A DNA stretch of 64,000 nt from Spongiibacter thalassae (GTDB lineage Bacteria > Pseudomonadota > Gammaproteobacteria > Pseudomonadales > Spongiibacteraceae): assembly GCF_012272835.1 (NCBI RefSeq), contig NZ_JAAWWK010000006.1:186001-250000 (forward strand), read 5' to 3'. Made by a program: the position numbers and the translations under genes. Positions 1-11,977 of this stretch are shown here, in pieces. Positions within the stretch are counted from its first letter, which is position 1. The number at the start of each line of letters is the position of its first letter. The notes under the pieces are model-generated. The model worked only from the letters and a program-made list of their open reading frames with translations, ran no database searches and was not told the origin of the DNA.

Positions 1-2
1 GC

Positions 3-545
3 GAAAACCTCGACGAAGTGCTTGGCATACTGCTGTCCAAAGACCTGCTGCCACTGCTGTGGAAAGCCGGCCCCGCCGACGACATCGACATGCTGTCGGT
101 ACTGCGCCCGGCCACCCTCGTGCCCGAGAGCAAGCGCCTGAACGTCCTGCTGCGTGACTTTCGGGAAAAACGCAACCACATGGCTGTCGTCATTGACGAA
201 TACGGTGGCGCCGCCGGACTCATCACCATCGAGGACATTCTCGAGCAGATCGTCGGAGACATCGAAGACGAATACGACGAAGAAGACGACCTGCCCATTC
301 GCAAAATCGCCGACAACGACTTTGTCGTAAAGGCCCTCACTCCCATTGAAGATTTTAACGATTACTTCAAGGCGGAATTGAGCGACGACGAATTCGACAC
401 CATCGGCGGCCTGCTGCTGAAATCCTTCGGTCACCTGCCCAGCCGAAACGAGGTCGCCCAGCTGGACCGCTTTGAATTCAAAGTGGTAAACGCCGACCAC
501 CGGCAGATCCACCTGCTGCGTATGCGCGAAATTACCCCGGCTTAA
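3..545 (+). CDS. corC: CorC/HlyC-type CBS-domain protein, 3' part
   Basis: The open frame runs in from the window edge, so the 5' part is missing; the codon at 18 is an internal GTG, not a start. The visible 180 residues hold the second CBS domain (motif VVIDEYGGAAGLITIED) followed by the acidic linker and the CorC_HlyC C-terminal domain (DEFDTIGGLLLKSFGHLP). This is the soluble type lacking the DUF21 membrane domain, as in E. coli CorC, implicated in Mg/Co homeostasis. It lies upstream of lnt, as in many gammaproteobacteria, although here one gene intervenes. The family call is firm; the transport role is known only from homologues. Confidence 0.9.
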   Translation, partial: ENLDEVLGILLSKDLLPLLWKAGPADDIDMLSVLRPATLVPESKRLNVLLRDFREKRNHMAVVIDEYGGAAGLITIEDILEQIVGDIEDEYDEEDDLPIRKIADNDFVVKALTPIEDFNDYFKAELSDDEFDTIGGLLLKSFGHLPSRNEVAQLDRFEFKVVNADHRQIHLLRMREITPA

Positions 546-627
546 GGCCTGCGTTGAACAATTTACTCTGACAAGGTCTACAATGACTCCGTTATCCCGC
601 GAGTCATTTACCTTTGTCGGAGTCCCC

Positions 628-2199
628 ATGCCCAGCCACCTGCTCGACAGCCTGAATGCCATTGCCGCAGGTATTCTGCACTACAGCGCCCTGTTATTTG
701 TCATTGCGATTGGCGCGATTGTCGCCTACCTCGCCGTGCTCTATATCAAGGATATGCGCCAGACCCAACACGCGATACGCCGCAACTATCCATTGATCGG
801 CCGTTTCCGCTATTTTTTTGAACATCTGGGTGAGTTTTTCCGCCAGTATTTTTTTGCGATGGATCGGGAAGAACTGCCCTTTAACCGCTCCCAGCGTTCC
901 TGGGTCTACCGCGCCGCCAAAAACGTGGACACCACCATCGCCTTTGGCTCTACCCGCCCCCTCAATCACAGCAATGAAGTGCTGTTTATGAACTGCCTGT
1001 TTGCCACCCTGAGCGAAGACGCCGCCCCCACCCACAGCGTCACCATCGGCGAAGGCTACTGCGCACACCCCCACAGCAGCTCGGCGATATTCCATATTTC
1101 AGGCATGAGCTACGGCGCCATTTCCAAACCCGCGATACAGGCCCTGTCCGCCGGGGCCAAGGAAGCGGGCATTTGGCTGAACACCGGCGAAGGGGGTCTG
1201 TCCCCCTATCACCTCGAAGCGGGCTGCGATCTGGTATTCCAGATCGGCACCGCCAAATACGGAGTACGCGATGAGCAGGGTAATCTGAGTGAAGAGCGCC
1301 TGCGCGAAATCGCCGCCTACCCTCAGGTGCGCATGTTCGAGATCAAACTCAGCCAGGGAGCCAAACCCGGCAAGGGCGGCATCCTTCCCGGCGGCAAAGT
1401 CACTCCGGAGGTCGCCCGCATACGGGGCATTCCCGAGGGACAAGACTCCATCAGCCCCAACGGCCACCCGGATATTCGCAGTATCGACGACCTGCTCGAT
1501 ATGGTGGTGCGGATTCGCCGTATCACCAACAAGCCGGTAGGGTTCAAGACCGTGCTCGGCTTTTCCGACTGGCTAGACGAACTCGGCGAAGCGATCCACC
1601 GCCGCGGCCTCGACAGTGCGCCGGACTTTATCACCATCGACAGTGCCGACGGCGGCACCGGTGCGGCACCGCAAAGCCTGATGGACTACGTGGGCCTGCC
1701 GCTGCGGCGCAGCTTGCCCCTTGTCGTCGACAAGCTCAGCGAATACCGTCTGCGCGAGCGCATCAAGGTTATTGCGTCGGGCAAAATGATCAACCCCGCC
1801 GAGGCGGCCTGGGCATTGTGCGTGGGGGCCGACTTTATCGTCAGCGCCAGGGGCTTTATGTTCGCCCTGGGCTGTATTCAGGCCCTGCAATGTAATAAAA
1901 ACACCTGCCCCACCGGGGTCACCACCCACGACCCCGACCTGCAACAGGGATTGGTGCCCGCCGATAAATCCAGGCGTGTGGCAAACTATGCCCGCAACCT
2001 GATGCACGAAGTCGGTGTTATCGCCCATTCATGCGGAGTGCGCGAGGCGCGGGCTCTGCAGCGCCGCCACGTCTACCTGATCGACGAGCGCGGCGTACCG
2101 GAGCCTCTCACCGACCGCTATCCCGATAAAACACCGCGACCGGAATACCTTATTGCCAGCGACGCCGAGTCGAGTGACACACAAAAAGACACAGCCTGA
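628..2199 (+). CDS. FMN-binding glutamate-synthase-family protein
   Basis: This is a stand-alone relative of the FMN and [3Fe-4S] domain of the glutamate synthase large subunit. An N-terminal hydrophobic stretch (about residues 9-35) anchors it in the membrane. The FMN/TIM-barrel signatures follow: GEGGLSPYH, SQGAKPGKGG, DSADGGTGAAP and the Cys cluster CNKNTCPTGVTTHDP that binds the iron-sulphur cluster. There is no glutaminase domain. The frame is open from ATG 583, but ATG 628 has GGAG seven to ten bases upstream and gives a normal N-terminus, so I place the start there (523 aa). Its substrate is unknown; homologues are annotated only as glutamate synthase-like. It is inserted between corC and lnt. 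Confidence 0.85.
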   Translation: MPSHLLDSLNAIAAGILHYSALLFVIAIGAIVAYLAVLYIKDMRQTQHAIRRNYPLIGRFRYFFEHLGEFFRQYFFAMDREELPFNRSQRSWVYRAAKNVDTTIAFGSTRPLNHSNEVLFMNCLFATLSEDAAPTHSVTIGEGYCAHPHSSSAIFHISGMSYGAISKPAIQALSAGAKEAGIWLNTGEGGLSPYHLEAGCDLVFQIGTAKYGVRDEQGNLSEERLREIAAYPQVRMFEIKLSQGAKPGKGGILPGGKVTPEVARIRGIPEGQDSISPNGHPDIRSIDDLLDMVVRIRRITNKPVGFKTVLGFSDWLDELGEAIHRRGLDSAPDFITIDSADGGTGAAPQSLMDYVGLPLRRSLPLVVDKLSEYRLRERIKVIASGKMINPAEAAWALCVGADFIVSARGFMFALGCIQALQCNKNTCPTGVTTHDPDLQQGLVPADKSRRVANYARNLMHEVGVIAHSCGVREARALQRRHVYLIDERGVPEPLTDRYPDKTPRPEYLIASDAESSDTQKDTA

Positions 2200-2289
2200 C
2201 CCCGGCCCGGGTCACACCGGGCACTGGCTAGCGCACACCCGGCTGGGTAAACTTGGGCGGCGTTGTCAGCGCTGAATGAATCTACTCTG

Positions 2290-2318
2290 CAACAGACGCG
2301 AAGAAATGCGGTCTGTTG
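2290..2318. repeat. 8-bp inverted repeat in the lnt leader
   Basis: CAACAGAC at 2290-2297 and GTCTGTTG at 2311-2318 are perfect inverted copies 13 bases apart. If lnt starts at 2348, as its ribosome-binding site suggests, this hairpin lies in the untranslated leader. There is no T-run, so it is not a standard terminator. It could be an operator or an RNA hairpin; its function is unknown. Confidence 0.5.
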
Positions 2319-2347
2319 CTACTTACACCCGATGGAGTCACCTCTGC

Positions 2348-3835
2348 ATGATGCGGATGCTCGCCCTGATCGCCGGCGCCCTGATCCCCCTGTCCCTCGC
2401 CCCATTCAACTACTGGTGGACTGGTCCGATAGCGTTGGCCGCCTTGGCCGCCTGCCTCCAGCACAGCTCCCCACGAGAGAGCTTGCTGCGCGGCTGGCTG
2501 TTCGGCAGTGGCAGCTTTCTTGCCGGAGTGTCGTGGATCTACGTGGCGATGTACGTCTATGGCAATACCTCCGCCGCCCTCTCTGCCCTGATGACAGGCT
2601 TGTTCTGCCTCGCCCTCGGCTTGGTCACCGGCCTGTTTGCTTACAGCTACAGTCGGTTTTTGCGCACCGAGGGCAGCACCAATATTCTCGGCTTCGCCGC
2701 CGCCTGGGTGATATTCGAGTGGTTCCGGGGCTGGTTTATGACCGGCTTCCCCTGGCTTTACCTGGGCTATGCCCACGTCAGTACTCCGCTTTCCGGCTGG
2801 GCCCCCATCGTCGGTATTTACGGCCTCAGTTTCTGGACCGCCCTCAGCGGCGCAGCCCTCTATGTTGCGCTGCGCGAATTGCGCTCGCGACCACTTTCCG
2901 CCACCCTGCCCCTGCTGTGCTGTGGCGCACTGATGCTGCAAGGACAGTTACTGACAAGCACCGAGTGGACCCAGCTCAAGGAACGCCCGCCCCTGCGCAT
3001 CGGCGCGGTGCAGGCCAACATTTCCCAGGATAAAAAATGGGACTACACCCATTACTGGAAAACCCTCGAACTGTATGACACCCAATCGGAAAAATTATGG
3101 GCCGATGCCGACTTGGTAATCTGGCCCGAGGCCGCAATACCGGCGCTTTATCACCACGCCTTGCCCTTCTTCGACTATATCCGCGAACGGGCCCAGGCCA
3201 ACAACTCTGCGCTGATTACCGGTGTCCCCACCCGGGACGACGAGGACATGTACAATTCGGTGATGGTCATCAGCGGTGGCGAAGGTACCTATCACAAGCA
3301 GCGACTGGTTCCCTTTGGTGAGTATGTGCCGCTGGCGCAATATATTCGCGGTTTGATCAGCTTCTTTGATTTGCCCATGTCGAGCTTCAGCTGGGGCGGC
3401 CCCGACCAGGGCCCGCTGCAGGTCAAGGACTGGCTCCTCGCCCCGTCGATTTGCTACGAAATAGTGTATCCCGACCTGGTTGCACGGAGTGCCCGCAACG
3501 CCGACGTGCTGTTCACCATCAGCAATGACGCCTGGTTCGGTAAATCCATTGGCCCTGCCCAGCATATGGAAATGGCCCAGATGCGAGCCCTGGAAAACGG
3601 CCGCGAACTGATTCGCGTCACCGGCACCGGCATCACTGCCATCACCGACCACCGGGGCCAGATCAAAACCCGCATTCCCGCCCACGAGCAAGCCCTGTTG
3701 CGCGGCGCCGTCAGTGCGCGAGAGGGACAGACCCCCTTCAATCGTCTGGGTTCAACTCCCATTATCGCAGGCTGCTTTCTGTTGATTGCTGTCTCGGTGA
3801 TCCTGCGCCGACGTCAACCATCGCGCAAGATTTAA
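2348..3835 (+). CDS. lnt: Apolipoprotein N-acyltransferase
   Basis: Inner-membrane enzyme that adds the third acyl chain to the N-terminal Cys of lipoproteins. The N-terminal half carries several membrane helices beginning MMRMLALIAGALIPLSLAPF. The C-terminal half is the nitrilase-fold domain with the expected Glu (IWPEAAIPAL), Lys (YHKQRLVPFGEY) and Cys (APSICYEIVYPD) triad. A longer frame starts at 2276, but ATG 2348 has GGAG with a ten-base spacer and gives the usual first helix, about 495 aa. It serves the lipoproteins in this window, including LptE and RlpA. It precedes leuS by about 90 bp. Confidence 0.93.
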   Translation: MMRMLALIAGALIPLSLAPFNYWWTGPIALAALAACLQHSSPRESLLRGWLFGSGSFLAGVSWIYVAMYVYGNTSAALSALMTGLFCLALGLVTGLFAYSYSRFLRTEGSTNILGFAAAWVIFEWFRGWFMTGFPWLYLGYAHVSTPLSGWAPIVGIYGLSFWTALSGAALYVALRELRSRPLSATLPLLCCGALMLQGQLLTSTEWTQLKERPPLRIGAVQANISQDKKWDYTHYWKTLELYDTQSEKLWADADLVIWPEAAIPALYHHALPFFDYIRERAQANNSALITGVPTRDDEDMYNSVMVISGGEGTYHKQRLVPFGEYVPLAQYIRGLISFFDLPMSSFSWGGPDQGPLQVKDWLLAPSICYEIVYPDLVARSARNADVLFTISNDAWFGKSIGPAQHMEMAQMRALENGRELIRVTGTGITAITDHRGQIKTRIPAHEQALLRGAVSAREGQTPFNRLGSTPIIAGCFLLIAVSVILRRRQPSRKI

Positions 3836-3850
3836 CCCTCATCGCGGTAA

Positions 3851-6885
<3,035 letters not shown>

Positions 6886-6902
<17 letters not shown>

Positions 6903-7914
6903 ACAGCTCAATGCCCAGCTTCAGAAGCAATTACTGCCCGCCTATCTCATCACCGGTGACGAGCTGCTGATTCAGCAGGAGTCCGCCGACGCCCTGCGCC
7001 ACCAGTGCCGCGAGCAAGGTATTCTTGAGCGGGAGGTGCTCGAAGTCGATCGCAGTTTTAACTGGAGTAATTTACTTGAAGCGGGGCAGTCGATGTCCCT
7101 GTTCGCCGAACGCAAGTTGATTGAATTACGCCTTAACAACGGCGGTATGGACCAGAAAAGCTCTGCTGTCCTTCAGCAATTTCTGGAAATGTCAGACGGC
7201 AGCAATATCCTCCTGATGACCTGCGGCAAGCTCGACAGCCGCAGCATGAATGCCAAATGGGTCAAGGCCATCGACAGTATCGGCGCGGTGGTACAGATCT
7301 GGCCCGTCGATCGCCGTCAGCTCGGACCGTGGATTCAACAGCGGCTCAAGGCCAATGGCATGAGCGCCGACCGCGAAGCGGCTGAGTTACTGGCCGACCG
7401 GGTAGAGGGCAACCTGCTCGCCGCCGACCAGGAAATCCAGAAGCTGAAAATTTTGGTGGGTGAAAAAGCCATCAATGTGGAAACCGTCGCCTCTGCGGTG
7501 GCCAGCAGCGCCCGCTACGATATTTTCAAACTGATCGACGCCGCCCTGGCGGGTCGCGCGGCGCAGGCCCTGCACATGCTCGACAGCCTGCTTGCCGAAG
7601 GGGGCGAAGAAATTGCCATGCTCGGCGCCCTGTGCCGGGAGCTGCGCAATCTCAGCAACTGTGCCCAGCAGATGGATCAGGGCACACCGCTGGAGCGGGC
7701 GCTGGACGCAGCGCGAGTGTGGGATAAGCGCAAGGAAATGTATCGCGGCGCCCTGCAGCGCCTGTCACTGCGCAAACTTCAGGCCTTGCTGGTCATGGCG
7801 GCGGAAATCGATCGGGCGCAAAAGGGGCAAAGCGATGCCAACAGTCAGCTGCTGATGCGCAGTCTGGTCAGTGCCCTCGGTGGGCAGCCACTGCCTGGTC
7901 GACAGCGTATCTAG
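6886..7914 (+). CDS. holA: DNA polymerase III delta subunit
   Basis: Clamp-loader subunit that opens the beta sliding clamp. 342 aa, the standard size. The N-terminal domain begins with the typical [20 protein letters not shown] and a later segment matches the family hinge ([21 protein letters not shown]). It follows lptE with a short overlap and ends convergently with lipB, the two stop regions overlapping by about 4 bp at 7911-7914, so there is no room for a separate terminator between them. Confidence 0.93.
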
Positions 7915-8591
7915 GGCTCTTCTACTCGGGACTCGGGCAGGTCATTTTCAGCCAGAATGGGTGCAGAATCGTAGCCCAAGCGACGGGCAAGTGCCGCTGC
8001 CAGAGTGTCCATCAAATTCTCGCGACTCGGCAAGCGGCCAAGCTGGCTGTGCATATCGGTCACTTCCATTCCGATATGTCCGCAGGGATTAATCCGCTGG
8101 AACACGCTCAAATCCATCTCGACATTGAGGCTCAAGCCGTGAAAGGTGCAGCCCTTTCTGACCCGCAGTCCCAACTGGGCGATTTTTGCGCCGGACTCAA
8201 CATACACTCCGGGGGCATCTGCTCTGGGGTGGGCCGGTAGTCCGAGATCAGCGAGCAGTTCGACGATGCTCTCTTCTATCGCCGTCACCAGGTCGCGAAT
8301 TCCAATGCCACGGCGACGCAAGTCAATCAGCACATAGCCCACCAACTGCCCCGGACCGTGGTAGGTGACTTGCCCACCGCGATCCACCTGCACTACAGGA
8401 ATATCCCCAGGCATAAGAATATGCTCTGCCTTACCTGCCTGCCCCTGGGTAAAGACCGCCTGGTGTTCGAGAAACCACAGCTCATCGCGACTATCCTCAC
8501 CACGGCTATCGGTGTAGGCCTGCATGGCGTGCCATACAGGCTCATAGGCCTGATCGCCCAGCAGTCGGCGCTGCCACAATTGGTTTGCCAT
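7911..8591 (-). CDS. lipB: Octanoyl-ACP:protein octanoyltransferase
   Basis: First enzyme of endogenous lipoate synthesis, moving octanoate from acyl carrier protein to lipoyl domains. It has the signature [16 protein letters not shown], the lysine region [13 protein letters not shown] and the catalytic Cys in [11 protein letters not shown]. The ATG at 8591 shares its A with the stop codon of the upstream ybeD (TGATG); a GTG one codon upstream is the alternative. 226 aa. lipB after ybeD after dacA is the conserved order. lipA is not in this window. Confidence 0.95.
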   Translation of the reverse strand: MANQLWQRRLLGDQAYEPVWHAMQAYTDSRGEDSRDELWFLEHQAVFTQGQAGKAEHILMPGDIPVVQVDRGGQVTYHGPGQLVGYVLIDLRRRGIGIRDLVTAIEESIVELLADLGLPAHPRADAPGVYVESGAKIAQLGLRVRKGCTFHGLSLNVEMDLSVFQRINPCGHIGMEVTDMHSQLGRLPSRENLMDTLAAALARRLGYDSAPILAENDLPESRVEEP

Positions 8592-8860
8592 CACATTACC
8601 ATTTTAACAAGGCCGGTGGCCTTGAGGTCGGTGTGAATATCCTCCAGCTGGGGTTTGCCGGTAGCAATAATTTTCACCGTCATCGAAATGTATCGCCCAC
8701 CGCTGCTCAGTCGCTCACTGATGTCGACATCGGCGACCGGCGCCGCATGGCGCGCAAATACCGCCATCACTTTTTCACGGAATTCCGCCACGTTGTCGCC
8801 AATCACCTTAATGGGATAGTCGCAGGGAAACTCAATTTTTGGGGGATCAACATTCGCCAC
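8591..8860 (-). CDS. ybeD: DUF493/YbeD family protein
   Basis: Small 89-aa cytosolic protein of the YbeD (DUF493) family, with the family pattern [15 protein letters not shown] near the N-terminus and a ferredoxin-like alpha/beta size. It sits between dacA and lipB, its invariant place in gammaproteobacteria, and overlaps lipB by one base. Its molecular role is unknown; homologues have been proposed to be regulatory because of the ACT-like fold. Confidence 0.9.
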   Translation of the reverse strand: MANVDPPKIEFPCDYPIKVIGDNVAEFREKVMAVFARHAAPVADVDISERLSSGGRYISMTVKIIATGKPQLEDIHTDLKATGLVKMVM

Positions 8861-8870
8861 AACACCGGCC

Positions 8871-10031
8871 TCAGGAAATCAGATTCAGGAAGAACAGCAC
8901 TATGCTGTCCCAAAGCCGCTTGAAGATACTGCCTTCTTCCACAGCTTCCAGTGCTACCAGCGGAATGCGGATTTCCTCCTCACCCTCCAGGGTAACCAAC
9001 AGCTCACCGTACTCCTGATCGGCGGCAATGGGGGCAATCAACACGTCATCAACATTCAGCTGAGCGTCAAGTTTGTCACTTTTACCCCGGGGAATGGTCA
9101 GGTAAACGTCGTCGCGAACACCCAGCGGCACATCGAGGTTGGCGCCCTTCCAAACCTTGGCCTTGATCAACTCGCTGCCGGCGGAATAGAGGTGATGGGT
9201 TTCGTGATAGCGGAAGCCGTAGGCGAGCAGTTTCTGGGTTTCCCGCTCGCGACTGCCGGAGCTGCTGGCACCCATCACCACGGAAATCAAACGCATGCCG
9301 TCGCGTTTCGCCGACGTCACCAGGCAGTAGCCCGCATCGCTGGTATGGCCGGTTTTCAGACCATCCACACTGTCGTCCGTCCACAGCAGACCGTTGCGGT
9401 TGCTCTGGCGAATGCCGTTGTAGAGAAACTCCTTTTCACTATAAAGGGCGTATTCATCGGGGAACTCGATGATCGCCTTGGCCAGTTTGGCGAGATCCCG
9501 CGCCGACGTGTAGTGCTCCGAGTGGGGCAGGCCGTGCGAGTTCACAAAGTGGGTATTTTCCAGACCGAGCATTTGCGCATGCTGGTTCATCATTCCAGCA
9601 AAGGCATCTTCGCTACCCGCCAGATATTCGGCCACCGCCACGCTGGCATCATTACCCGATGAAATCACCACCCCCTTGTGCAAATCGCCGAGGGTCACTT
9701 GCTTGCCCACCTCGATCCACATCAGCGATGAGCCGGCGAATATCGGATTTTGTGCCCAGGCGTTTTTGCTGATGGTAACAAGGTCATCATTGCTGACCTG
9801 TCCGCGTTCCAGCTCATAGGACAATACATAACTGGTCATCAGCTTGGTCAGGCTGGCGGGGGGAATACGCTGGTCGGCGTTGTGCTCCACCAACACCTCA
9901 CCACTGTCGGCGTCCATCAGTAGGTAGGCGCTTGCCGCAATGGTCGGCGCCGCGGGCACCAGACTCTGCTGGGCAAATACCATATTTACCGACACCACAA
10001 GGGAGAGAATCACTAGAACGAAGCGCTTCAA
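8871..10031 (-). CDS. dacA: D-alanyl-D-alanine carboxypeptidase (PBP5/6 type)
   Basis: Periplasmic membrane-anchored penicillin-binding protein that trims the terminal D-Ala of peptidoglycan stem peptides. A signal peptide (MKRFVLVILSLVVSVNMVFA) is followed by the three active-site motifs SLTK, SGN (in SSGNDASVAVAEY) and KTG (LKTGHTSDAGYC). The C-terminus ends in an amphipathic, membrane-associating helix (LWDSIVLFFLNLIS). The start codon is a TTG at 10031 with AAGG about eight bases upstream; no ATG would preserve the signal peptide. 386 aa. Confidence 0.95.
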   Translation of the reverse strand: MKRFVLVILSLVVSVNMVFAQQSLVPAAPTIAASAYLLMDADSGEVLVEHNADQRIPPASLTKLMTSYVLSYELERGQVSNDDLVTISKNAWAQNPIFAGSSLMWIEVGKQVTLGDLHKGVVISSGNDASVAVAEYLAGSEDAFAGMMNQHAQMLGLENTHFVNSHGLPHSEHYTSARDLAKLAKAIIEFPDEYALYSEKEFLYNGIRQSNRNGLLWTDDSVDGLKTGHTSDAGYCLVTSAKRDGMRLISVVMGASSSGSRERETQKLLAYGFRYHETHHLYSAGSELIKAKVWKGANLDVPLGVRDDVYLTIPRGKSDKLDAQLNVDDVLIAPIAADQEYGELLVTLEGEEEIRIPLVALEAVEEGSIFKRLWDSIVLFFLNLIS

Positions 10032-10109
10032 AACAGAACCTTTTGAATGTAATGATTGTTTAAGCGAACTGCTCGGCAGTCACCCTGATTAATTGTTCGA
10101 TCCAAACCG

Positions 10110-10928
10110 TTAACTGCCGGTTTCTTCAACCAGCAGTGTCGGCTCACCGGCCCAGTATTCACGCAATTGCTTGCGCGCCGCCTGTGCGGCGGGAAAATCT
10201 CGCAGCGGCCCGATACGCACGCGATGCAGGGCGCCGCTGCCCTCTTCCTGACTGGTGATTTGTATGGGCAGCTGCATCGGTACCAGACTTTGCTGCAATT
10301 GCTCTGCCGCCGAATAATATTTGAACGCTCCCACCTGCAGGAAATAATTCGCTGTGGGGCCCGCTTGCGCTCTATTATCCGTATCTATCACTTCAATTTC
10401 CACCGGCGCAGTCCCCTGCTTGGCAAAGCCCAGCTTTACCGCCGCCGCGTAGGACAGGTCGATAATCCGGTCGGAGTGAAATGGGCCGCGATCATTGACC
10501 CGCACTATCGCCTCGCGGCCATTGTTCAGGTTTTTAACTTTGACGTAGACCGGTATGGGCAGCGTACGGTGGGCCGCTGTCATTTCGTAGAGACTATAGG
10601 TTTCGCCGTTGGAGGTCGCCTTGCCATGGAACTTGGTGCCGTACCAGGACGCCACGCCGCGCTGGCGGAATCCACGATGATCGTCCACCAGCTTATAAGT
10701 CACGCCATTGACCACATAGGGGCTCATATTCCCCGCCAGGCGCAATATCTCCGCCCGCGGCACCGCATCTGCAATCCCATCGGGATCCAGCACCTCCGGC
10801 GGTGCACCGTCCTGATCACTGGGCGGAAACACCTTGGCCTGGGATGCGCCACCTGACGGCGGCGGCACCGAGGTACAAGCGGAAAGCCACACTACGAGAA
10901 GCAGAAGCCCAAGTCCGCGACCCATCAT
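10110..10928 (-). CDS. rlpA: RlpA septal lipoprotein, lytic transglycosylase
   Basis: Lipoprotein with lipobox VWLSAC. It has a double-psi beta-barrel domain (GVASWYGTKFHGKATSNGE, then RVNDRGPFHSDRIIDLSYAA) and a C-terminal SPOR domain (YFLQVGAFKYYSAAEQLQQ) that binds denuded glycan strands at the septum. In Pseudomonas this protein cleaves glycan lacking stem peptides. 272 aa. The start overlaps the end of mltB by 4 bp (ATGA), which indicates translational coupling. Tandem ATGs occur at 10928 and 10925. Confidence 0.93.
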   Translation of the reverse strand: MMGRGLGLLLLVVWLSACTSVPPPSGGASQAKVFPPSDQDGAPPEVLDPDGIADAVPRAEILRLAGNMSPYVVNGVTYKLVDDHRGFRQRGVASWYGTKFHGKATSNGETYSLYEMTAAHRTLPIPVYVKVKNLNNGREAIVRVNDRGPFHSDRIIDLSYAAAVKLGFAKQGTAPVEIEVIDTDNRAQAGPTANYFLQVGAFKYYSAAEQLQQSLVPMQLPIQITSQEEGSGALHRVRIGPLRDFPAAQAARKQLREYWAGEPTLLVEETGS

Positions 10929-11947
10929 TCAGTTTTCTCGGCAAGGGCACGCTCGTAGTCCGCCTTCACCAACTGGCTGAGCTGGTAGGCGGCCATGGCG
11001 TACATCGCGCTGTGGTTGTAGCGGGTGATGACGTAGAAATTTTTCAGACCGATCCAGTATTCATCGCCCTTCTCACCGTCAAACTTCATCGCCGTCGCTT
11101 TCAAGTTCAGCGGCAGCTCGCGATCACTGGCAATACCACCGTGGGCCAGCTGCTTAAGGGTTTTGGTCGGTTTCAAACCGGCATTGAACAGGGTTTCGTC
11201 TACCGGTTCCGACAACACGGCACCGGTTACCACCGGAGCATCTTTCTTCCAGCCGTGCCGGGCAAAGTAGTTGGCCACACTGCCAATCGCATCGACGGGA
11301 TTGGTTAAAATATCGGCCTTGCCGTCACCGTCAAAGTCCACCGCATAGGCGCGGTAGCTGCTAGGAATAAACTGGCCGTAGCCCATGGCACCGGCGTAAC
11401 TGCCTTTGAGATCAAAAGCATCGAAGCTCTGCTCGCGAACCATCAACAGATATTCTTCAAGCTGGCCAAGGAAAAAGGCGCTGCGGCGGGGGTAGTCGAA
11501 ACCCAGTGTCGCCAGGGCATCGACCACCCGGTAGCTGCCCATATTGCGGCCAAAGCGGGTCTCGACACCGATAATGCCAACGATCATTTCAGCGGGAACG
11601 CCGTATTTTTCTTCGGCGCGCGCCAGCGTCTCGGCGTGTTCCTGCCAGAACTGAACGCCCTGGGTAATGCGCACATCCTGAATAAAGATATTGCGATACC
11701 GGGCCCAGGTCATCACCGACTCAGCGGGCCGCGACATCGCGTCCAGAATCGATTGCTTACGCTCGGCTTGGGCGAGAATATCCTCGACCCACTTTCGATC
11801 AAAGCTGTGTTTTTCGACCATTTTATCGACAAATTCACGACTTTTTTCGTGTTGCCGATAGTCTGCTGTAGCGGGCAGCGCCGCAGTGAGGCTAGCCGCA
11901 GCAAGTACCGCCGCCCACAGGCCGCGCAGTGTATTCATTCTCTTCAC
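10925..11947 (-). CDS. mltB: Lytic murein transglycosylase B
   Basis: Periplasmic enzyme cleaving the MurNAc-GlcNAc bond. The family motif with the catalytic Glu is VGIIGVETRFGRNMG, followed by FDYPRRSAFFLGQLEEYL and the MGYGQFIPSSYRAYAVDFDG segment. The N-terminus looks like a type I signal peptide ending ALPATA rather than a lipobox, so this version may be soluble. The start is either GTG 11947 or ATG 11938; GAGAG sits at a good distance from the GTG. 340 aa. It is coupled to rlpA downstream. Confidence 0.93.
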   Translation of the reverse strand: MKRMNTLRGLWAAVLAAASLTAALPATADYRQHEKSREFVDKMVEKHSFDRKWVEDILAQAERKQSILDAMSRPAESVMTWARYRNIFIQDVRITQGVQFWQEHAETLARAEEKYGVPAEMIVGIIGVETRFGRNMGSYRVVDALATLGFDYPRRSAFFLGQLEEYLLMVREQSFDAFDLKGSYAGAMGYGQFIPSSYRAYAVDFDGDGKADILTNPVDAIGSVANYFARHGWKKDAPVVTGAVLSEPVDETLFNAGLKPTKTLKQLAHGGIASDRELPLNLKATAMKFDGEKGDEYWIGLKNFYVITRYNHSAMYAMAAYQLSQLVKADYERALAEKTE

Positions 11948-11977
11948 GATATTCTCTCATTGTTATGCAAGCAGTGA

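Noticed and set aside
2263-3033. 256-codon plus-strand frame over the start of lnt
   Set aside because: Arg/Pro-rich shadow frame; the lnt frame carries the membrane helices and nitrilase motifs.
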